Source of the DNA: Andrena cerasifolii
Lineage: Eukaryota > Arthropoda > Insecta > Hymenoptera > Andrenidae
Length of the DNA: 64,000 nt
Assembly (NCBI RefSeq): GCF_050908995.1
Contig: NC_135129.1
Location: 2,170,001 to 2,234,000 of the forward strand
Direction: 5' to 3'
Under the pieces are notes generated by a model. The model did not search any database. It worked only from the letters and a program-made list of their open reading frames with translations, and was not told the DNA's origin. A program made the translations under genes and the position numbers. Shown piece after piece: positions 57,656-64,000 of the stretch (position 1 is its first letter; every line of letters starts with the position of its first letter).

Positions 57656-59138
57656 CCTTCCGGTACTCGCGCCTATTTTTGTAACACGAGCACTCGCGTC
57701 GTGCACTGAGTGCACGGTCACGTATTATTAACCTGCCGGCAGCCTTTTTAGTTGAAAAAACCAGTAGTGTACCCAGCACCCCTATGTATTCTTCCAGCGG
57801 ACATTTTTGCATAATGCTACGTACTTGTCACGTTCAAATACAGTTTGGAAGTGTTTCTGATTGAATGAAAACGAAAGTATACCGCGTATCTTGCCAGCGA
57901 CCGCGCCCGTGTACTCACAAGTACGCCTCCAATTGCTTTGGTTTTTTTATATGTTTTGGAGGACCGAAAAATAAGATATACGTGTCTTTTTATTTTGGCC
58001 TGTTTGCATGTTTAGGGGGTGAAACCACCCCTCAATGGTTTTCCAGTTATCCGCCTCCGATTGCTTTGATTTTTGGATATGTTTTAGAGGGCCGGAAAAT
58101 AACATATACGTATTTTTTTATTTTGGCCTGTTTGCATGTTTAGGGGGTGAAACCACCCCTCAATGGTTTTCCAGTTCTCCGCCTCCGATTGTACTGGTTT
58201 TTGGATATGTTTTATGGAATCGAAAAATAAGATACACGTGTTTCTTTAGAGCGGCCCGTTTTCATATTTAGGGGGTGAAACCACCCCTCAAAATTCATAA
58301 GGGGTACAAAATTTTGTTGAGTCAAATTTCATATGGACAAACATATCCAACAACCAAAACAATCGGAGATGATCACCTAAAAATGTTATACCTTGGGGAA
58401 GCTTTAACCCCCTAAACATGCAAACAGGCCTAAATAAAAAGATACCTGTTTCTTATTTCTTATTTCCTCTAAAATATATCGAAAAATCAGAGCCATCGTA
58501 GACGAACACCTGAAAATCATGTAACTTTGAGGGGTGGTTTCACCCCTAAACATGACAACAGGCCAAAATAAAAAAACACGTATATCTTATTTTTCTGTTC
58601 TATAAAACATATCCAAAAACCAAAGCAATCGAAGGCGAACACCTGAAAACCTTTGGGGGGTGGTTTCACCCCCTAAACATGACAACAGGCGAAAATAAAA
58701 AAACACGTATATGTTATTTTTCGGCCCTCTAAAACATATCCAAAAATCAAAGCAATCGGAGGCGGATAACTGGAAAACCATTGAGGGGTGGTTTCACCCC
58801 CTAAACATGCAAACAGGCCAAAATAAAAAAAATACGTATATCTTATTTTTCGGTCCTCTAAAACATATCCAAAAATCAAAGCAATCGGAGGCGTACAACT
58901 GGGAAACTTGTGAGTACACGAGCGCGCTCGCCGGCAGGATACGCGGCATACTTTCGTTTTCGTTCAATCAGAGACACTTGCAAACTGAATTTGAACCTGA
59001 CAAGTATGTGGCATTATGCAAAAATGTCCGCTGGAAGAATACATAGGGGTGCTGGGTACAATAGATCACGGTAAAACGGTTTTTTCAGCCAAAAACTGAA
59101 CTCCGTGCACTCCGTGCACCCGCGTGAGTACCGGAAGG
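57656..59138. mobile_element. Giant palindromic element, 1483 bp, TTAT flanks
   Basis: Ends CCTTCCGGTACTCGCG and inverse, flanked by TTAT (57652-57655 and 59139-59142). Outer arm parts CCCAGCACCCCTATGTATTC and GTCCGCTGG...GAATACATAGGGG mirror each other. Inside, each arm carries about three tandem units of roughly 125 bp (CGCCTCCGATTGCTTTGATT, GGCCTGTTTGCATGTTTAG, GGGGTGAAACCACCCCTCAA), head-to-tail within an arm and inverted between arms. Confidence 0.88.
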
Positions 59139-59147
59139 TTATGGACA

Positions 59148-60271
59148 ATTGAGGGCTCGGATGCAATAAGGGGACTAGCGCTCGAAAAGGCGAAAAATAA
59201 TTGTCCAAACGCCAAGAAATATTGGAAAATTAAATGTTGTTAAACTGTATTTTTAAAAATATAGTGTTGTAAAGCTCGTCACGACACACATTTTTTCTAT
59301 TTACAGTTTGTTTTTTGAATCGTTAGTATTCGAGCTAAAAATTATAAACAACAAATTTTTCATCGTCCAAAATCATTATTTCTTTAAACATAAATTGCGA
59401 TAACTCGAGTAAATATTAAGGGGTCGTTATGAGACTTGAAACATAAAACTATAATAATAAAATATTTAATTAAAAAGTAATACTGGATATAACCCATGTT
59501 TTTCAACGTTCGCCGTTAAAAAGTATCGAGGCAATTTTGAGGTACGTATAACTTGCAGCGACAAAGTTTTTCCTTAATATACTAGGAAGATTTTCACCAA
59601 TTTTCACATTGATTAATAAATAATTGTAGAAGATATGAGCCGATTGTCAACGCGAGTGCTAAAACTGCTAAGTAGCGCATTATACGCGGCTGTTGACTTA
59701 TTGGTGGCGCGCGAGATTTATATATATCGTCGTATCTTCTACAATTATTTATTAATCAGTGTGAAAATTGGTGAAAATCTTCCTTGTATATTAAGGAAAA
59801 ACTTTGTCGCTGCAAGTTATATGTACCTCAAAATTGCCTCGATACTTTTTAACGGCGAACGTTGAAAAACATGATTTATGTCCAGTATTACTTTTTAATG
59901 AAATATTATTACATTTTTTAACATAAGCGTTTTTTGCATACATTTTACGGCTTCGCTAGAGTTTTCTGAGTTTTATGTTTGAATTCTCATAAGGATCCCT
60001 TAATATTTACTCGAGTTATCGCAATTTATGTTTAAAGAAATAATGATTTTGGTCGAAGAAATTTTTTTGTTTATAATTTTTATCACGGGTACTAATGATT
60101 CGATAAAAAAACTGCAAATAGAAAAAATATGTGCCATGGCGAGCTTTACAGCACTATATTTTTTAAAATAAAATTTAACAACATTTAATTTTCCAATTTT
60201 TCTTAGCGTTTGGACAGTACTTTTTCGCATTTTCGAGCGCTAGTCCCCTTATTGCATCCGAGCCCTCAATT
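59148..60271. mobile_element. Giant foldback, 1124 bp
   Basis: Arms of about 500 bp begin AATTGAGGGCTCGGATGC and continue AATAAGGGGACTAGCGCTCG. Inner parts TGCGATAACTCGAGTAAATA, AACGTTCGCCGTTAAAAAG and TCTTCTACAATTATTTATTA are mirrored. The loop (about 59640-59730) holds GCTAAAACTGCTAAGTAGCG. No coding capacity; frame 59635-59865 is an artefact. Confidence 0.9.
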
Positions 60272-60272
60272 C

Positions 60273-60468
60273 TCCATGTGGCAGGAGTGAAAACAACCCT
60301 GAAAATTGGGGGTCGAAAAGATATTTTCTGGATTGTCTCGAGAACTATTAGGGGTAGAATAAATTTTTTTAAAGACGAATCTAGCCATCTACTTAATTTC
60401 TAGAAAATTTCAGATGATACGACTCCGATTCCTGACTTTAAGGGCTGTTCTCACCCCTTCCACATGGA
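60273..60468. mobile_element. Short TIR element directly abutting the giant foldback
   Basis: Left TCCATGTGGCAGGAGTGA is mirrored by TCACCCCTTCCACATGGA. The interior TGTCTCGAGAACTATTAGGG is related to the centre of the foldback at 30969-31385. It begins within two bases of the preceding foldback. Confidence 0.65.
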
Positions 60469-61083
60469 CGATTGCTGATGTAACACAAAATACGTGTTAA
60501 ATATTGTTCATTGTTCTGCAAAGCTGCGGAGTCTCATGAAATTTGATGTGTTCTCTTGTCAGTTTTTTTTAGAAACTACAATAAATTGTTATGGCACTTA
60601 CAGCGCCTACCACCTCTATTCAGTATGGAAGTTACATCTTTTTCACTAAAAAAAATAATTAATTCCTTTCTTTGGTACTTTCATCGTTTACGATTTCAAC
60701 TCCTCAGTTTGTGATTTAACGTTTTGTATGTGTCCCATTGGAATAAAATTCCTGTCTGTTGTGAGTAGAGAGGTTTGTACACGAGGAATGGAATTTTATT
60801 GTAGGAAATTAGCAGAGTGGATTCTCTTGTGAATCATGATTAGGGGTGATTGGTTAGAGAGGTGTAAGGATTCATCTGCTTCTACTTTATTGCTGTTGTT
60901 TTCTGTGGCTAATCGTAACACTTGGTGATCTGCATAATTCTTGGAATATGGTGTATAAGATGAAGAAGCTGTAAATATCATTAGCTAACGCAGCAAGCAC
61001 TTGTATATGTGTAGTCATCCAGATAATAAGATTCGTGTTTCTGTTTTTTATTAATTTCATTGCATTGCCATCGTTTGTTTCAG
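60469..61083. other. Intron 3' part with acceptor
   Basis: AT-rich, apparently single-copy. 61030-61083 is a strong pyrimidine-rich acceptor region ending TTTGTTTCAG. Confidence 0.5.
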
Positions 61084-61196
61084 CCCTCAATACATTAAAC
61101 CGCTTGAACAAGGAAGGCGAAGCACTTGCCCTTCAGGATGATCTCACAACGAACCCCACCTTGGCCTTGATGCGACGCATCCTTGCAGATGCACAG
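61084..61196 (+). CDS. Internal coding exon, protein not recognised
   Basis: 113 bases between a strong acceptor (TTTGTTTCAG, preceded by a T-rich tract) and a GTGAGA donor at 61197. Its only sensible frame uses two bases to finish a codon (Ala if joined to the 39118 exon), then 37 codons in two blocks, LNTLNRLNKEGEALALQDD and LTTNPTLALMRRILADAQ, ending exactly on a codon. The translation is leucine-rich, likely helical and charged, with balanced codon use unlike the AT-rich surroundings. No catalytic or membrane motif is visible. The next exon is beyond the window or hidden, since the intron continues to 64000. Gene identity is unknown; phase compatibility links it to the upstream candidate. 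Confidence 0.8.
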
Positions 61197-62237
61197 GTGA
61201 GAATCCCAAACTTGTTGAATAATTCTGTGGCCAGATGACAAAACCTGATATGTACAGGCTTCCTGATTTTACAGTATAGCACTTTTAAAGTTTTTTCAGC
61301 TGTGAAAAATCGCAATGTTTCTAAGAACTACAATTTGTTTTAGCAATTTTTGCAAAAAATAGTTGTTAATTTAAGTGCAGTCAGTTCTTAAATTTACCCA
61401 ATTTTTTTTAATTTTTATGAGTGTTCTCTGATATATATCAGATTTTACCATCTTTCTCTTTCATGAATATTTATATATCTGCAGTTGAAAAATATTGACA
61501 CTTATTTTTGATAAAAAAAGATGACAGATGACAACGGTAATTTCTAAAATCATTCTTTATTACTAATTTTTATTAGTCATTTATTAAGAATTCAAATTAT
61601 TCAATTTTGTAGTGATTTATTGAGAAATCAAATTATTCAGTGGCTTAGTCAATATTATTAAGAAATTTTTATCAAAATATTAACGGAACATCGAAATAGT
61701 AACTTATTTAAGTAAGGAAATTAATAATACCAACTGTTTTTTCTTTTCCTTGAGTCAAATGACGTATCACATTAGAGTAACAAAAAGTTTGACATATCAT
61801 AAATTATCACTACGCTTTTTTTTCTAAACTACACGACGTAAAGATGTCATATTCTGCAAACATTTAGATTCCACCTGGACACGCGTGAAAAAGCACATAA
61901 TTAATATTTGACTATATTACATTTATGAAAATAATGCAGTACGTTATCATACTCTAACGATTTTATTATTCAACATTGTTTAAACAACGAATATAACGAC
62001 CTTAACGCCTTGACTCTCTTTTCGTTTTCAAGTCGATCAATGGAATAACGAAATGTCCTCAACCCCTACAGTTAATTAATTGTTCTGCCCCTACGAAATG
62101 TCTGCGGTTGGGGCAATCCTTTTATCCATCGCTATACAGATAGAATCTTGGCTCCTCTGACCCCGTAAATCGCATTTGCAATGCTGCAAACGCTTTTGGC
62201 GATTCACTAGATTTTTTCACGGGGTCAACCTATTCCT
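61197..62237 (+). other. Intronic AT-rich DNA
   Basis: Starts with the GTGAGA donor. No other feature was recognised. Confidence 0.45.
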
Positions 62238-63027
62238 TTAAGGGGAGGTTCCGGTCTAAAAGTCGATTTTTTTTATTTCGTTTCTCGATTGTCTCGGCCG
62301 AAAAGAGGCGAATATTTGGGAATTTTTTTTGAAGAAGCGGAAGAATATATTCTTACAAAACCTGTTACACTTAAAAGAGCAACATTTAAAGAACATTTGG
62401 TAATTTTTTCGTAGAAAAATATTTACGTTTATAATAAAGTAACAACCGACATCCAAGAAGCCTTTTTAAAAATTTGCTTTTGCGGTGAGCACTGCCATTC
62501 GGAACCAGATTATCTAAAATCAAAAAGCAAAAAAGATTTCGTTAGTGTATTAATGTATCTTCAGGTTGACGGTGAGAATTTCCCGAAATATTAATTTAAA
62601 ACAAAATGGTGGCTATTTAAAGTTGAAATCATGATTTCTTTCGCGTGATTTTTGCACAAAAAAATCAGGATTTCAACTTTAAATAACCGCCATTTTGTTT
62701 TAACTTAATATTTCGGGAAATTCTCACCGTCAACCTAAAGATACATTAATACACTAACGAAATCTTTTTTGTTTTTTGATTTTAGATAATCTGGTTCCGA
62801 ATGGCAGTGCTCACCGCAAAACCAAATTTTTAAAAAGGCTTCTTGGATGTCGCTTGTTATTTTATTATAAACTTAAATATTTTACTACGAAAAAATTACC
62901 AAATGTTCTTTAAATGTTGCTCTTTTAAACGCAAAAAGTTTTATAAAAATATACGCATCCGCTTCTTCAAAAAAAATTCACAAATATTCGCCTCTTTTCG
63001 GCCGCCTGACTAGGTATAACCCCTTAA
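62238..63027. mobile_element. TTAA long foldback element C, 790 bp
   Basis: TTAA at 62238-62241 and 63024-63027. The right end (inverse TTAAGGGGTTATACCTAGTC) is typical of the family. The left end reads TTAAGGGGAGGTTCCGGTC and does not match the right for its first 45 bp or so. From CGGCCGAAAAGAGGCGAATA inward the arms mirror each other for about 330 bp. The core GCGGTGAGCACTGCCATTCG relates it to elements A and B. Confidence 0.88.
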
Positions 63028-63733
63028 GTACGAGCGCTCGTTAGAGACTGATACCTAGAATATATTGTTATTGAAACGAGGTGCCAATTCGGCTGTGTTT
63101 ATACCTAGTAAGCATTTATAAAAAAAAAACTGTTACGTATTCTTTATGGCAAAATAAACACATTTAAAAAAAAAAAACACTCCAGATCGAAAGATCCTAA
63201 AAAGCTCGCCTTTGCTTCTTCACGGTCAGCGGGAGGTTTCCGGGGCACGCGCGGGTAATAAACCCATAAAGTCCTTAGGCCTTGGGGACATTCGGTGACT
63301 GCAAAGAAATTTCGTTAATAAGGGGTAAAGCTTGAAATTTACAACGGCTAAAAGGTCGGAGTGCTGCGACGTCTGTCGACCTTACGAGTTTATTATCCAG
63401 CTTCGAGGAAGAAGTCTTAAACTGTGATTGTAAGCACGATTTAAATATTTTTAAAACGCAGATGGTAAGTGTACGCTACATTGTTATTTTTGTATTTTTC
63501 TCTGTTTTCTCTGGTACACTATGGTGACTTTATCCCGTATATAAATTAAACATTAAATAATCTTTTGTCAACCAAGTTTCTGGCTATTCAAAATTGTCGA
63601 ATTCATTATGTTTCTTCTTTTATGAAACCGCATACTTTTATCACAATATAATCGTAACGTGACCTTAAATTTAGGATACTTAGACTCAGCTGCTCTGACA
63701 TTTAAGTATCCTTGCTTGTATAATTTGAATTTA
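63028..63733. other. Intronic or flanking DNA, no gene
   Basis: 63180-63420 is somewhat GC-richer and unrepeated. No exon was recognised. Confidence 0.3.
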
Positions 63734-64000
63734 CAGTGACTCGCATTAATATTCGGACACTTTTTAAAATCGCATAACTTTTTTAGAATTGATCCAAACA
63801 ACTTGAGTTTTTTTTGAGAAGCTAGAAGGATTAGTTTGCTAACTGACGCGTTTCGTCGTTTTGAAAAAAAAATGTATTTGGTTGGAATAGCGAAATGAAT
63901 AGTAGAATCGCTGATTTCGGGAATTTTCGCGATTCTCGACCTTATTCTGCGATCTTTAAACGTTTGTAGCTCGGAGCAACGTTAACCGATTTTGAAATTT
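63734..64000. mobile_element. Tc1/mariner-type foldback, second copy, cut by window edge
   Basis: Starts CAGTGACTCGCATTAATATT after a TA (63732-63733) and matches 52062-52597. The inner part (GATCTTTAAACGTTTGTAGC, AACGTTAACCGATTTTGA) matches the other copy in inverted orientation, so the two copies point in opposite directions. The right end is outside the window. Confidence 0.88.

Larger units (their letters stand above)
39278..61083 (+). other. Inferred 21.8-kb intron between the two exon candidates
   Basis: Bounded by GTGAGT at the left and TTTGTTTCAG at the right. It is filled mainly with non-autonomous transposons, listed separately, and four to five CpG-denser islands. No additional internal exon was recognised, though short alternative exons cannot be excluded by eye. 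Very long first introns are common in neuronal or signalling genes of insects, but that does not identify the gene. Confidence 0.45.

Overview
This 64 kb window looks like AT-rich nuclear DNA from an insect. A holometabolous insect such as a hymenopteran is my guess, from the mix of elements: hAT, mariner/Tc1, pogo-like and piggyBac-like miniature elements, a possible Helitron, and CpG-dense single-copy islands inside AT-rich DNA. No sequence search was possible, so the species is not established. There is no bacterial-type gene organisation. Almost all long open frames are chance ORFs, or frames forced open by repeats whose period is a multiple of three.

The only credible host gene signal is two plus-strand coding-exon candidates about 21.8 kb apart: 39118-39277 with a GTGAGT donor, and 61084-61196 with a strong acceptor and a GTGAGA donor. 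The first ends one base into a codon and the second begins with two bases of a codon, so they splice in frame. If correct, 39278-61083 is a long first coding intron, and 1-39117 is upstream or intergenic DNA, or earlier non-coding introns. I do not recognise the protein.

Two decayed transposase genes are visible. One is the C-terminal part of a Tc1-like transposase (minus strand, 11551-11811) whose catalytic Glu codon is now TAG. The other is a pogo/Tigger-type DDE fragment (plus strand, about 20390-20655) inside an element with pogo-like TA-flanked ends.

Most of the rest is non-autonomous DNA transposons. (1) At least nine TTAA-bounded elements have TTAAGGGG-type ends, mostly long foldbacks; several abut one another and share a single TTAA. 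(2) TTAACCCT-type, piggyBac-like short elements lie at 2314, 11109, 24640, 46053 and 46081. (3) hAT-type elements with 8-bp target duplications lie at 1249, 3857, 8549, 10383, 17196, 28065, 32438 and 34951, plus a one-ended relative at 36850; three of these carry TTCGAA-rich arrays. (4) TA-flanked elements with G-rich ends (TAGGGGA, TACCGTAAAC, TAGGGTA) lie at 20049, 37788, 48694, 49776 and 55018. (5) mariner/Tc1-type TIR elements lie at 6506, 11009, 11812, 38051, 52062 and 63734. (6) Very large palindromes lie end to end at 57656-60468.

Between the repeats are CpG-richer, apparently single-copy islands (for example 1620-2260, 13880-15150, 19250-20030, 27060-27890, 33960-34940, 45090-46020 and 56640-57480). 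They contain no convincing exons and are best read as possible regulatory or conserved non-coding DNA. End coordinates of decayed elements are approximate, and similarities were judged by eye.
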